64,000 bases of DNA. Origin: Desulfoferula mesophila. GTDB lineage: Bacteria; Desulfobacterota; Desulfarculia; Desulfarculales; Desulfarculaceae. Shown here in pieces: positions 54,722-63,517 of the stretch; the first letter of the stretch is position 1, and each line of letters starts with the position of its first letter. A program made the position numbers and the translations under genes. The DNA lies in the NCBI RefSeq assembly GCF_037076455.1, contig NZ_AP028679.1, positions 3,301,501-3,365,500 on the forward strand, in the 5' to 3' direction. The notes under the pieces are model-generated. The model was not told the origin of the DNA and ran no database searches. It saw only the letters and a program-made list of their open reading frames with translations.

Positions 54722-56722
54722 TTATTTGGCCACGAGCTTCAGGGCCGTGTTGACCACGTTGTCCAGGTTGAAGCCCAGCTTGTCCATGACCACCGGGCCG
54801 GGGGCGCTCTCGCCGAAGCGGTCCAGGCCGATCACCGCGCCCTGGTCGCCCACCCAGCGTTCCCAGCCCAGGGTGGTACCGGCCTCGATGGCCAGGCGGG
54901 CCTTTACCTGGGGCGGCAGCACCTTGTCTTTGTAAGCTTGATCCTGGTCTTGGAAAAGCTCCCAGCAGGGCATGGACACCACCCTGACCAGCAGGCCCTT
55001 GCCTGCCAGTTCCTTGGCCGCGGCCAAGGCCAGGGTCACCTCGGAGCCGGTGGCCATGAGGATCAGCTCCGGCGTGGTTTTGCTGTCCTGGAGCACGTAG
55101 GCTCCCTTGGCCACTCCCTTGGCGATGGGATGGGCCTGGGGGTCCAGGCAGGGCAGCTTCTGGCGCGAGAGCACCAGGGCCACCGGGCCGTGCTTGTGCT
55201 CAAGGGCCAGGCGCCAGGCGGCGGCGGTCTCGTTGCCCTCGGCCGGGCGCATCACCGTGAAGCCGGGCATGGCCCTGAGGGACATCAGGTGCTCCACCGG
55301 CTGGTGGGTGGGGCCGTCCTCGCCCACCCCGATGCTGTCGTGGGTGAAGATCCAGATGCTGTGGCAGCCCATGATGGCCGACAGGCGCAGGGCCGGGCGC
55401 ATGTAGTCGCTGAACACGAAGAAGGTGGCCCCGTAGGGAATCACCCCGCCGTGCAGGGCCATGCCGTTGACCACGGCGCCCATGCCCAGCTCACGCACCC
55501 CGAAGTGGATGTTGCGGCCGCCGGGCTCCTGGCCCAGGCGCATGTCGCCGCTACCCGCGATGAGCGTCTTGTTGCTGGGGGCCAGGTCGGCCGAGCCGCC
55601 CACCAGGTTGGGCACCTTCAGGGCCAGGGCGTTGAGCACCTTGCCGCTGGCCGCCCGGGTGGCGATCTTCTCGCCCTCCGCGAACACCGGCACCTCGGAA
55701 TCCCAGCCCGCGGGCAACTGCCCGGCCAGCTCGTCCTGCAGGCGGGCGGCCAGATCGGGATACTCGCCGCGGTAGGCGGCAAAGGTCTTTTGCCAGGCCC
55801 CCTGCTCTTTCACGCCCCGCTCCTGCCCGGCCCGGAAAAACTTCAGGGCCTCATTGGGCACGCAGAAGTTGTCGGGCTTGCAACCCAGGGCCTGGCGGGT
55901 GGCCTCGATGGCCTCGGCCCCCAGGGGCTCGCCGTGCACCCCCGAGGTGTCGATCTTGGGGCTGCCGTAGCCGATGTGGGTGCGCACCGCGGTGATGCTG
56001 GGCTTGCCGGTCTCGGCCCTGGCCGCCTCCACCGCCGCGGCCATGGCCTCCAGGTCGTTGCCGTCGGCCACCTTTTGGGTGTGCCAGCCGTAGGCCGCGA
56101 AACGGGCCATGGCGTCTTCGGTATAGGTAAGCTCGGTGTCGCCCTCGATGGAGATGTGGTTGTCGTCATAGAGGTAGATGAGCTTGCCCAGCTTCAGGGT
56201 GCCGGCCAGGGAGGCGGCCTCGCTGGCCACGCCTTCCATCAGGTCGCCGTCGCTGACGATGGCGTAGGTGTAGTGGTCCACAACCTCGTAGCCGGGGCGG
56301 TTGTAGGTCTGGGCCAACCAGCGCTCGGCCAGGGCCATGCCCACGCCCATGGCGAAGCCCTGGCCCAGGGGCCCGGTGGTGGCCTCCACCCCGGGGGCCA
56401 CGCCGTGCTCGGGGTGGCCGGGGGTCTTGCTGCCCCACTGGCGGAATTTCTTGATGTCTTCCAGGGAGAGGTCGTAGCCGGTCAGGTGCAGCATGGCGTA
56501 GAGAAGGGCCGAGCCGTGCCCCGCGCTGAGTACGAAGCGGTCCCGGTTGGCCCACAGGGGATCGGAGGGGTTGTAGTGCATGAAGCGGGTCCACAGCAGA
56601 TAGGCCATGGGAGCCGCGCCCAGGGGCATGCCGGGGTGCCCGCTGTTGGCCTGCTCTACCATGTCGGCGGCCAGCATGCGGATGGTGTTTACGGCCAACT
56701 GCTCCAGATCCTTGTCGCTCAT
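54722..56722 (-). CDS. tkt: Transketolase
   Basis: About 666 aa. Motifs include [19 protein letters not shown], the TPP-magnesium site [19 protein letters not shown], the C-terminal TPP site [20 protein letters not shown] and [19 protein letters not shown]. Moves two-carbon units in the non-oxidative pentose phosphate pathway. ATG 56722 is preferred over GTG 56725. Same strand as zwf and pgl but with its own terminator. Confidence 0.96.
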   Translation of the reverse strand: MSDKDLEQLAVNTIRMLAADMVEQANSGHPGMPLGAAPMAYLLWTRFMHYNPSDPLWANRDRFVLSAGHGSALLYAMLHLTGYDLSLEDIKKFRQWGSKTPGHPEHGVAPGVEATTGPLGQGFAMGVGMALAERWLAQTYNRPGYEVVDHYTYAIVSDGDLMEGVASEAASLAGTLKLGKLIYLYDDNHISIEGDTELTYTEDAMARFAAYGWHTQKVADGNDLEAMAAAVEAARAETGKPSITAVRTHIGYGSPKIDTSGVHGEPLGAEAIEATRQALGCKPDNFCVPNEALKFFRAGQERGVKEQGAWQKTFAAYRGEYPDLAARLQDELAGQLPAGWDSEVPVFAEGEKIATRAASGKVLNALALKVPNLVGGSADLAPSNKTLIAGSGDMRLGQEPGGRNIHFGVRELGMGAVVNGMALHGGVIPYGATFFVFSDYMRPALRLSAIMGCHSIWIFTHDSIGVGEDGPTHQPVEHLMSLRAMPGFTVMRPAEGNETAAAWRLALEHKHGPVALVLSRQKLPCLDPQAHPIAKGVAKGAYVLQDSKTTPELILMATGSEVTLALAAAKELAGKGLLVRVVSMPCWELFQDQDQAYKDKVLPPQVKARLAIEAGTTLGWERWVGDQGAVIGLDRFGESAPGPVVMDKLGFNLDNVVNTALKLVAK

Positions 56723-56942
56723 CACGCCTCTCCCGAGGTTGGAGTGCAGGGAAACAGAACCGCGCCCAGCCCCGTGGCCGGCGATCCCTTTCCCGGATTG
56801 TGCTTGTCACCATGCGCCGGGGCCAGAGCCCGGCCCCCCAAGACTATGCCAAACGCTTTCGCATGACAATAGTCTTTGGCGACCCCAATACAAGGGCCAA
56901 CCGGGGCCGGCGCGGCCCCGGTCGGCCGGTTTTGGCGCGGCC

Positions 56943-58835
56943 TCAGCGGCTGGCGAACATGCCTCCTAAACGCATCAGCAAGCTGATGTCGCCCTGCACC
57001 TTGTACAGGCCCTGCATGAAGGCGGCCTGGCCGTCCTGGCGGCCGTAGGCGATGTCCAGCCAGACCTGGGCCGGGGTCTCGATGGTCAGGGTGGGGTTGT
57101 CGGCCTTGCCCTCGTGGAAGGCGCAATTGCCCCCGGCTATGCTCAGGTAGGCGTCGAAGTTTTCGGTGCCGCTCACCTTGAACTGGATCGTCGCCTCCAG
57201 GCCCTGGGCCTGGTCGGGGTGGAAGGCCTGGGGCATGCCTTCGATGAGTTGGTGGCAGTTCTGGGGCAAATCCGAGGGGTGGGGGCTGGCCAGGCGAGCC
57301 TGCTCGGCCGCGTCGGGCCCGGCCTGCATCATCTTCTTCTGCTTGCGCTCGGCGATCATATGCTTTACCCAGGCCTCCCGCCCCGCATCGCCCAATTCGG
57401 ACGTGGGAGCCCAGGTCTGGTCCGTGTACTTCTCAAACCCCTGGAAGAAACCCTTTTCCTCCCAATGGCGATAATCGGCCTGCATCACCCCGTCTTTGTT
57501 GGCCTTCACCAGCCAGCCCATGTGCAGATAGAAGAACAGGTCGTGGCTGGTGCCGGGGTAGCGCCGCTTTTCCTTGACCGCCCGGGCCAGGTCGCGGGCC
57601 AAGTCGCGGGCCCGGGCCTCCACGGTTTCCCGCCCCAGGAAGCCGCCGGGGCCGGTGGCCATGGCCGTCAGGGTGCCCACCGAATAGGACCCGTAAACAT
57701 GCAGCATCTGGGCCAGGTAATCGGCCACCTCCACCTCCTGGAAAACCGCGGCCACGCTGATGGCCAGGCCGGGCTTGTAGGTGTCCCGGGGCTTGTGCCC
57801 CCAGCCCAGGCTGCGGTCGATGAAGGTCTTCATCTGGGCGGTGACGTGGAAGAAGTACACCGGCGAGGCCAGGATGATGCCGTCCGCCTCCAGGAGCTTT
57901 TTCACCAAACCGCGGTGGTCGTCGGGAATCCAGCACTTGCCCTTTTCCAGGCACACGGCGCAACCGGTGCAGTAGTCGATCTCCTTGTCGTTGAGGCCGA
58001 TGACCTCCAGAATCAGGCCTTCCTCCTCCAGGGTGGGGCGCAGCATCTCGATCATCTGCGCGGTGTTGCCGATGGCCCCGTGGGGCGAGCCGTTCAGGGC
58101 CACTATGGTCTTTTTCGCGGACATGGTTTCCTCCGTGGTCTGGCGCGCCATGGCAGGCGGCGCGATAGGCTCGGACGCGGGGCGCGCGGCGGGCGACGGC
58201 GAGGCGCTCCCTGCCAGCGGCTCCAGGCCCAGCTTGCGTTGGTAATAGGCGGGATATTTTTTGGTGAAAGGCAGCCCCAGGCCCAGCATCAGGCCCAGGG
58301 GGATCGCTCCGGTTAACAGGGCCTGGGCCCAGGGACCCGCCAGGGCGGGCAACCGGGCCGCCAGGGTGGCGCTGAGCGCGGCGGCCAGAAACAGCAGGCA
58401 CCAAACCAGGGTCATGTTGCGGTTGATGCGCCGGAAAACCTCGGTTGCCCACACCGCCTCGGGGGTGTTGCGCTTGGCAAAGGCCTCGGTAAAAGGCGGC
58501 GCGCCAAAGGCCCAGGGCAGGCTAACCCCGGCCAAAAGCACCCAGTACAGCCAAGCCACGGGCCCGGCGGCCAGGGCCCGGCCCAGGCCGGAGGGCCAAA
58601 GCCAGACTCCGGTCACGGCCAAGAGCAGGAAGGCCCCAAAACTCAGGTCGATGGCCGTGGCCCGTCCGGCCCGGCGCAGGGGAGCCAGGGCGGCCAGGGC
58701 GGCGGCAAAAAGGCCCAGGGCCAGCCAGCGCATCGGGCCCAGCGGCCATCCGCTGGCCTGGCCCGCGGTGATCAACACCGCCGAGGCGGCCATGGGCGCC
58801 AAGCCCAAAATCCTCCAGCGGCGGGTGGAGTTCAT
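56943..58835 (-). CDS. Three-part fusion: membrane domain, iron-sulfur flavoprotein, SCP2-like domain
   Basis: 630 aa. Residues 10-200 contain about six membrane segments. Residues 240-420 are an NADPH-dependent FMN-reductase-like flavodoxin fold (IVALNGSPHGAIGNTAQMIE) with the Cys cluster YCTGCAVCLEKGKCW. Residues 525-630 look like an SCP2 sterol-carrier domain (FKVSGTENFDAYLSIAGGNC ... YKVQGDISLLMRL). A strong internal ribosome-binding site (GGAGG, then ATG 58124, MSAKKT) lies between the membrane and flavoprotein parts, so a soluble form of about 394 aa may also be made. It overlaps the upstream MerR gene by 4 bp. The lipid-binding end suggests a membrane or hydrophobic substrate. Confidence 0.7.
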   Translation of the reverse strand: MNSTRRWRILGLAPMAASAVLITAGQASGWPLGPMRWLALGLFAAALAALAPLRRAGRATAIDLSFGAFLLLAVTGVWLWPSGLGRALAAGPVAWLYWVLLAGVSLPWAFGAPPFTEAFAKRNTPEAVWATEVFRRINRNMTLVWCLLFLAAALSATLAARLPALAGPWAQALLTGAIPLGLMLGLGLPFTKKYPAYYQRKLGLEPLAGSASPSPAARPASEPIAPPAMARQTTEETMSAKKTIVALNGSPHGAIGNTAQMIEMLRPTLEEEGLILEVIGLNDKEIDYCTGCAVCLEKGKCWIPDDHRGLVKKLLEADGIILASPVYFFHVTAQMKTFIDRSLGWGHKPRDTYKPGLAISVAAVFQEVEVADYLAQMLHVYGSYSVGTLTAMATGPGGFLGRETVEARARDLARDLARAVKEKRRYPGTSHDLFFYLHMGWLVKANKDGVMQADYRHWEEKGFFQGFEKYTDQTWAPTSELGDAGREAWVKHMIAERKQKKMMQAGPDAAEQARLASPHPSDLPQNCHQLIEGMPQAFHPDQAQGLEATIQFKVSGTENFDAYLSIAGGNCAFHEGKADNPTLTIETPAQVWLDIAYGRQDGQAAFMQGLYKVQGDISLLMRLGGMFASR

Positions 58836-59566
58836 GAAAGCATCTCCTCGTCCTTAAGGTGGTGCGCCTTGGCCACCCGGTGCTGGAACAGGCGATCGAT
58901 CACGTAGATGCGCATGGTGCGGGCCGACTGGGTAAGGGCCAGGGTCATCTCGGCGTCGGCGGCGGGGGGCAACTCCTTGGTAAGCCGCAGACGCAGGGCC
59001 ATCTCCTGATCCACGATCATGGCGCCCAGGCGGTTATAAAAGGACAGATCCTTGGGGCTCACCCCCCTCTCCATGTCCCGGGCCAACATCCGCCCCACGG
59101 CCAGGTCTTGCTGGTCGAAACGCCCCGGCTCCAGGGGGAGCAAGAGCCCGGCGTCCTGGCAACTTTTCAGGGCCTGGGCGCTCAGGCCGCTCTGACGCAG
59201 GAACTCCCGCTGGTTCAACATAGGGCCCTGCCCCTGGCCGAAGATCTCCTGCCCCAAGGCGATGAGAGCCTCCAGGTCCTGCCCTTGAGCCTGGGCTTCC
59301 AGGATGACCTTGATCTTGCCCAAAGGCAGGCGGTGTTGGCTCTGCATGCGCTTGATCAGCTGGGCCCGCTCCACGCAGGAAGGATGGTAATAGGCCATGT
59401 TGGGGCTGGTCTTCACCGGGGCGGGCAAGAGCCCTTGCTCCACGTAATACAACAGCGTGGATTTGGGCAGGCCGGTGGCGGTCACCAATTGGTTCATGCG
59501 CAGGCCCAAGGAGTCGCCCGCGCCGCCGCCGTCTCTTTGGCTTGGTTTTTTGTTTTTAGCGCTCAT
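58832..59566 (-). CDS. MerR-family transcriptional regulator
   Basis: 244 aa. The MerR HTH and wing are LRMNQLVTATGLPKSTLLYY, then VEQGLLPAPVKTSPNMAYYH, with a coiled-coil start and a C-terminal effector region of about 130 residues. A palindrome in the divergent promoter region is probably its operator. It overlaps the fusion protein gene, so it likely controls that operon and may also act on the divergent binding-protein gene. Confidence 0.88.
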   Translation of the reverse strand: MSAKNKKPSQRDGGGAGDSLGLRMNQLVTATGLPKSTLLYYVEQGLLPAPVKTSPNMAYYHPSCVERAQLIKRMQSQHRLPLGKIKVILEAQAQGQDLEALIALGQEIFGQGQGPMLNQREFLRQSGLSAQALKSCQDAGLLLPLEPGRFDQQDLAVGRMLARDMERGVSPKDLSFYNRLGAMIVDQEMALRLRLTKELPPAADAEMTLALTQSARTMRIYVIDRLFQHRVAKAHHLKDEEMLS

Positions 59567-59599
59567 GACTCCAGGCTAGGCCGGGCCCTGTTTTATGTC

Positions 59600-59624
59600 A
59601 AGTGTAAAGTGCCACCCTACACTT
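59600..59624. promoter_or_regulatory. MerR-type operator between divergent genes
   Basis: AAGTGTA (59600-59606), 11 bp, TACACTT (59618-59624): a dyad of the size MerR-family proteins use. It lies between the merR-like gene and the NMT1-like gene. Confidence 0.6.
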
Positions 59625-59709
59625 TTTATTTAATGCCGGCGTTTCCCCTGCCCGCCCTATTGCCAGGGGGGGGCGGCGGGGCTACCATGGGGCCGGAGGT
59701 AAACCGGCG

Positions 59710-60699
59710 ATGCGCCTAATGGATCGTGGTAAATTTTGGGTTGCGGCCCTTATGGCCTGCGCCCTGCTGTTGGCCGCGGCCCCGGCCGGGGCGCTCACCA
59801 AGGTGAGCCTGCAGTTGCAATGGGTGCATCAGGCCCAGTTCGCCGGCTTTTACCTGGCCCAAGACCTGGGGCTGTACCGCCAGGCCGGCCTGGAGGTGGA
59901 AATCCGCCCCGGCGGGCCGGGCGTGGATCCCCTGGGCGAGCTGGCCGCGCGGCGTTGCGACTTCGCCCTGAGTTGGCTCTCCGAGGCCATGGTGGCGCGC
60001 TCCCAAGGGGTGGAGCTGGTCAACCTGGCCCAGTTGGTCCAGCGCTCGGCCCTGCTGCTGGTGGTTTTCAACGACAGCGGCATCCGCAACATCCGGGATC
60101 TGAACGGCCGCAAGGTGGGCCTGTGGCGGCGTCAGTTCGCGGTGCCTCCCCGGGCCCTGTTCGCCAAGGCGGGCATCCAGGTGGAGGAAGTGAACCAAAG
60201 CGTGTCCATGGCCCCCTTTCTGCAGCGGGCGGTGGACGCGGCCACGGCCATGCTCTACAACGAGTACGACCAGATCTACCAGGCCGGGGTGGACCGGGAC
60301 GAAATCACGGTTTTCGACTTCGCCGAGCAGGGGCTGAACTTCCCGGAAGACGGCCTCTACGCCATGCAAGACACCTGGAAGCAGCGCGCCCAGGTGTGCC
60401 GGGCCTTCACCCGCGCCAGCCTGGAGGGCTGGCGGCGGGCCTTTGCCCAGCCCGAGCTGGCCCTGGCCGCGGTGATGAAGCGGGTGAACGCGGCCAAGCT
60501 GGCCAGCAACCCGGCTCACCAGCGCTGGATGCTTAAAAGCATGCAGGATCTCTACACCCACCGGGTGGGCACCGCGCTCCTGGGCCAGCTTTCGCCCTAC
60601 GACCTCTTGCAGGTGAACCGCATCCTGGTGTCCCAGGGCTTTATCCCCGCGCCGGTGGAGGCCCAGGGCTTCGTGGCCGAGGCCTGGAAAGAGCCATGA
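59710..60699 (+). CDS. NMT1/THI5-like periplasmic binding protein
   Basis: 329 aa. A signal peptide ends near AAPAGA. The mature part, VSLQLQWVHQAQFAGFYLA, then GLYRQAGLEVEIRPGGPGV, is the classic NMT1/THI5 binding-protein start. GGAGGT lies 9 nt before ATG 59710. No ABC permease or ATPase follows; the next gene, overlapping by 4 bp, is a sensor nucleotide cyclase. The protein may therefore be a ligand sensor rather than a transporter part. Confidence 0.85.
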   Translation: MRLMDRGKFWVAALMACALLLAAAPAGALTKVSLQLQWVHQAQFAGFYLAQDLGLYRQAGLEVEIRPGGPGVDPLGELAARRCDFALSWLSEAMVARSQGVELVNLAQLVQRSALLLVVFNDSGIRNIRDLNGRKVGLWRRQFAVPPRALFAKAGIQVEEVNQSVSMAPFLQRAVDAATAMLYNEYDQIYQAGVDRDEITVFDFAEQGLNFPEDGLYAMQDTWKQRAQVCRAFTRASLEGWRRAFAQPELALAAVMKRVNAAKLASNPAHQRWMLKSMQDLYTHRVGTALLGQLSPYDLLQVNRILVSQGFIPAPVEAQGFVAEAWKEP

Positions 60700-62579
60700 G
60701 CGATCCAGGACTGAAACCGCGCTGGCTGCGCCTCAGGGCTCGCTTCGTCATCTTCGTGCTCAGCGGGGTGGCGGTGGTGGCCACGGCCATGGCCCTGATC
60801 AGCCATTGGGAGGCCTCCTCGGCCCTCCTGGAGTCCAGCCAGGAGCAGCTGCTGGATCTGGCCTCGGCCCAGGCGGGGGAGTTGGCCCGGCGTCTGGTCA
60901 AGGTCAGCGCCCCGGCCCTGGACCTGGCGGTGACCCTGGAGGAGGTGGGCGTTTCCGGCGAGGCCATGGCCCGCCGCCTGCTCAGCCAAAACCTGGTGGC
61001 CAACCCCCGGGTCTACGGCATGGCCCTGGCCCTGGCCCCCTACTCCTTCGCCTCGGACCGGCGCGCCTTTTCCGTCTATGCCTATCGCTCGCCCCAGGGC
61101 CTCAAGGTCATCGACCTGGACAGCCCGGCCTATGACTACCCCAGCCAAAACTGGTATCTGGTGCCCACCCTGCTGGGCCATGGCGTGTGGAGCGAGCCCT
61201 ATTTCGACGAGGGCGGCGGCGACATCCTGATGTCCACCTTCTCCGCGCCCATGGTGAAAAAGGGCCAGGTGCTGGGAGTGGTCACCGCCGACGTGGACCT
61301 GGGCTATTTGGGCCGGGAGGTGCGCTCCCTGGCGGTCAGCGAAGGGGGCTACGCCTTTTTGATAACCCGCCAGGGCACTTTCCTGGCCGGCCCCAAGGAC
61401 GAACTGGTCATGCGCCAAAGCATCTTCTCCCTGGCCGAGGAGATGCACAGCGCCGAGCTGCGCCAACTGGGGCGGCGCATGGTGCGGGGGGCCAAGGGGG
61501 TGCTCCGGATCAAGGACCCCATTAGCAAGCGGGACGCCTGGTTGGCCTATGCCCCGGTAAAGGGGGTGGGCTGGAGCTACGGGGTGGTGGCCCCGGAAGA
61601 CGCGGTGCTGGCCCCGGTGAAAAATCTGACCCGCCACCAGATGTATTTCGCGCTGGGCGGCCTGGGGCTCATGGGCATCGTGGTGTTTCTCATGGTGGTG
61701 GGGCTGACCAAGCCGGTGAAGCTGCTCACCCACGGAGCCAAGCGCCTGGCCGGGGGGGATCTCCTGACCAGGGTGACCGGCATCCGCCCCGGCGACGAGG
61801 TGGGCGAGCTGGCCCACACCTTCAACACCATGGCCGGAGACCTGCACGCCCACGTGGAGGAGCTCAAGCGCAAAAAGCAGCAGCTGGAAGACAGCCTGCA
61901 CCGCATCGAGCTATTGGAGAACATCGAGAACACCCTGAGCAAGTTCGTGCCCGCCTCGGTGAAGGCGCGCATCGACGAGGCCCCCGAGGCCCCGGACCTG
62001 AACAAACGAGAAACCGACGTGTCAGTGCTGTTTTTGGACGTGGCCGGCTACACCAAGATGAGCGAGCAGGTGACCGGCGAGGACATGAACTTCTTGATCG
62101 AGCGCTACTTCTCCAGTTTCCTGGACGACATCTACCAGAACCACGGCGATATCAACGAGACCGCCGGGGACGGGCTGATGATCATCTTCCAGGACGACGA
62201 CCCGGTGCAACACGCGGTGAACGCGGTGAACACCGCCCTGGCCGTGGAGCGCAAGGTGGCCAAGGTGAACCAGGAGTTGGCCGGGCGTTTCCAGCCGGTG
62301 CGGGTCAACATCGGGGTCAACTCGGGCACCGCGCTGGTGGGCAGCTCGCGCTTCGAGGGCCTTGCGGGCACCCGCTGGACCTTCACCGCCAGCGGCTCGG
62401 TGACCAACAACGCGGCGCGCATCGGCGCCCTGGCCACCGAGGGCAAGATCTTCATCGGACCGGAGACCGCCCGGCGGGTGGGGGACCGCTTCGAGATCGC
62501 CGGCATCGGCCCCCAACGCCTGAAAAACGTGGCCGAGCCCTTGGAGGTGTTCCAGGTCTTGGGCGCCAGGCCGGCCTAG
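60696..62579 (+). CDS. Membrane sensor class III nucleotide cyclase
   Basis: 627 aa. Membrane segment (about 17-38), a large periplasmic dCache-like sensor (about 40-305, with YDYPSQNWYLVPTLLGHGVW), a second membrane segment, HAMP (about 330-385), a coiled linker (LLENIENTLSKFVPASVKAR) and the cyclase domain (about 440-620). The two metal Asp residues are in VLFLDVAGYTKM and ETAGDGLMI. The Asn/Arg pair is in VTNNAARI. The two purine-selecting positions appear to be Glu (INETAGDG) and Ser (ASGSVTN) instead of Lys and Asp of adenylate cyclases, so the product may be cGMP, or selectivity may be loose. Overlaps the binding-protein gene by 4 bp. Confidence 0.88.
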   Translation: MSDPGLKPRWLRLRARFVIFVLSGVAVVATAMALISHWEASSALLESSQEQLLDLASAQAGELARRLVKVSAPALDLAVTLEEVGVSGEAMARRLLSQNLVANPRVYGMALALAPYSFASDRRAFSVYAYRSPQGLKVIDLDSPAYDYPSQNWYLVPTLLGHGVWSEPYFDEGGGDILMSTFSAPMVKKGQVLGVVTADVDLGYLGREVRSLAVSEGGYAFLITRQGTFLAGPKDELVMRQSIFSLAEEMHSAELRQLGRRMVRGAKGVLRIKDPISKRDAWLAYAPVKGVGWSYGVVAPEDAVLAPVKNLTRHQMYFALGGLGLMGIVVFLMVVGLTKPVKLLTHGAKRLAGGDLLTRVTGIRPGDEVGELAHTFNTMAGDLHAHVEELKRKKQQLEDSLHRIELLENIENTLSKFVPASVKARIDEAPEAPDLNKRETDVSVLFLDVAGYTKMSEQVTGEDMNFLIERYFSSFLDDIYQNHGDINETAGDGLMIIFQDDDPVQHAVNAVNTALAVERKVAKVNQELAGRFQPVRVNIGVNSGTALVGSSRFEGLAGTRWTFTASGSVTNNAARIGALATEGKIFIGPETARRVGDRFEIAGIGPQRLKNVAEPLEVFQVLGARPA

Positions 62580-62600
62580 GACGTCAGGCCAGCGGGGCGC

Positions 62601-63227
62601 TTACTTGCCCCACAACTCCTCCAGGCGCTGGTCGCGGCCGCAGCTCCAGCGGTAATACTTATAGCGGATGGGGTTCTTCTGGTAATAGTCCTGGTGATAG
62701 TCCTCGGCCGGGTAAAACGGCCCGGCGGGGACTATCTCCGTGTAGACAGCCCCCAGCTTGCCGCTCTTCTCCAGGCGCTGCTTGGACTCCAGAGCCAGGC
62801 GCTTCTGCTCATCGTCGTGATAGAAGATGGCCGTGCGGTACTGATTGCCCACGTCGCAGAACTGGCGGTCCTTCACCGTGGGGTCGATGTTGCGCCAGAA
62901 CACATCCAACAACTGGGCGTAGGTAATCTTGGACGGATCGTAGACTACCTCCAAGGCCTCGGCGTGGCCGGTGCCCCCGGCCGACACCTCCTCGTAAGTG
63001 GGATCTTTCACCGTGCCGCCGGTGTAGCCCGAGGTGGTGGAGATTACCCCGGGCAGTTTGTCAAAGGGCGGCTCCATGCACCAAAAGCAACCGCCCGCGA
63101 AGGTGGCCGTCGCCGTCTTGCCTTGTTCGCTGCTCATATCCTTCCCCATGGCCGAGGCGCCCAACAACACGCTGGCAGCCAGAATCACGGCCCACAGCCA
63201 GTGCTGGTTTACTCGTTTCCCGCTCAT
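62601..63227 (-). CDS. msrA: Peptide-methionine (S)-S-oxide reductase, exported
   Basis: 208 aa. A signal peptide or membrane anchor ([19 protein letters not shown]) precedes the MsrA domain with the catalytic Cys in [15 protein letters not shown], then SGYTGG and [20 protein letters not shown]. It repairs oxidised methionine, here in the periplasm. No msrB is visible next to it. Confidence 0.93.
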   Translation of the reverse strand: MSGKRVNQHWLWAVILAASVLLGASAMGKDMSSEQGKTATATFAGGCFWCMEPPFDKLPGVISTTSGYTGGTVKDPTYEEVSAGGTGHAEALEVVYDPSKITYAQLLDVFWRNIDPTVKDRQFCDVGNQYRTAIFYHDDEQKRLALESKQRLEKSGKLGAVYTEIVPAGPFYPAEDYHQDYYQKNPIRYKYYRWSCGRDQRLEELWGK

Positions 63228-63330
63228 TTTTGCCTCTCGCTAAGTTCACCTACGTAATAGGATAGGTTCTTATTCGCTCCGAGGCAAATTGAGCGGGCGG
63301 CGGGGAAGGTTGGGTTGGCGGGAAAAAGCT

Positions 63331-63501
63331 TCAGCGGGACTCCAGGTCGTCTTCCTTCAGCTCCCGGCCGCAGGAGGGGCAGCGCTCCACCTCCTGCTCG
63401 TCAGGCCCGAAAAAACGGCAGCGCCAGCCCTGGGCGCCGTGCAGGTATTCGATCCAGACCTCCTGGCCGCAGGGGCAGTAGCCCACGTTGCTGAAAATCA
63501 T
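63331..63501 (-). CDS. Small zinc-ribbon protein
   Basis: About 56 aa. Two Cys pairs, YCPCGQEVWIEYL and RCPSCGREL, flank a beta hairpin and would bind one zinc. ATG 63501 gives MIFSNVGYCP. It lies 16 bp downstream of the cobO stop, so it is probably co-transcribed. Function unknown. Confidence 0.65.
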   Translation of the reverse strand: MIFSNVGYCPCGQEVWIEYLHGAQGWRCRFFGPDEQEVERCPSCGRELKEDDLESR

Positions 63502-63517
63502 CGCGGCACCGCCCGGC

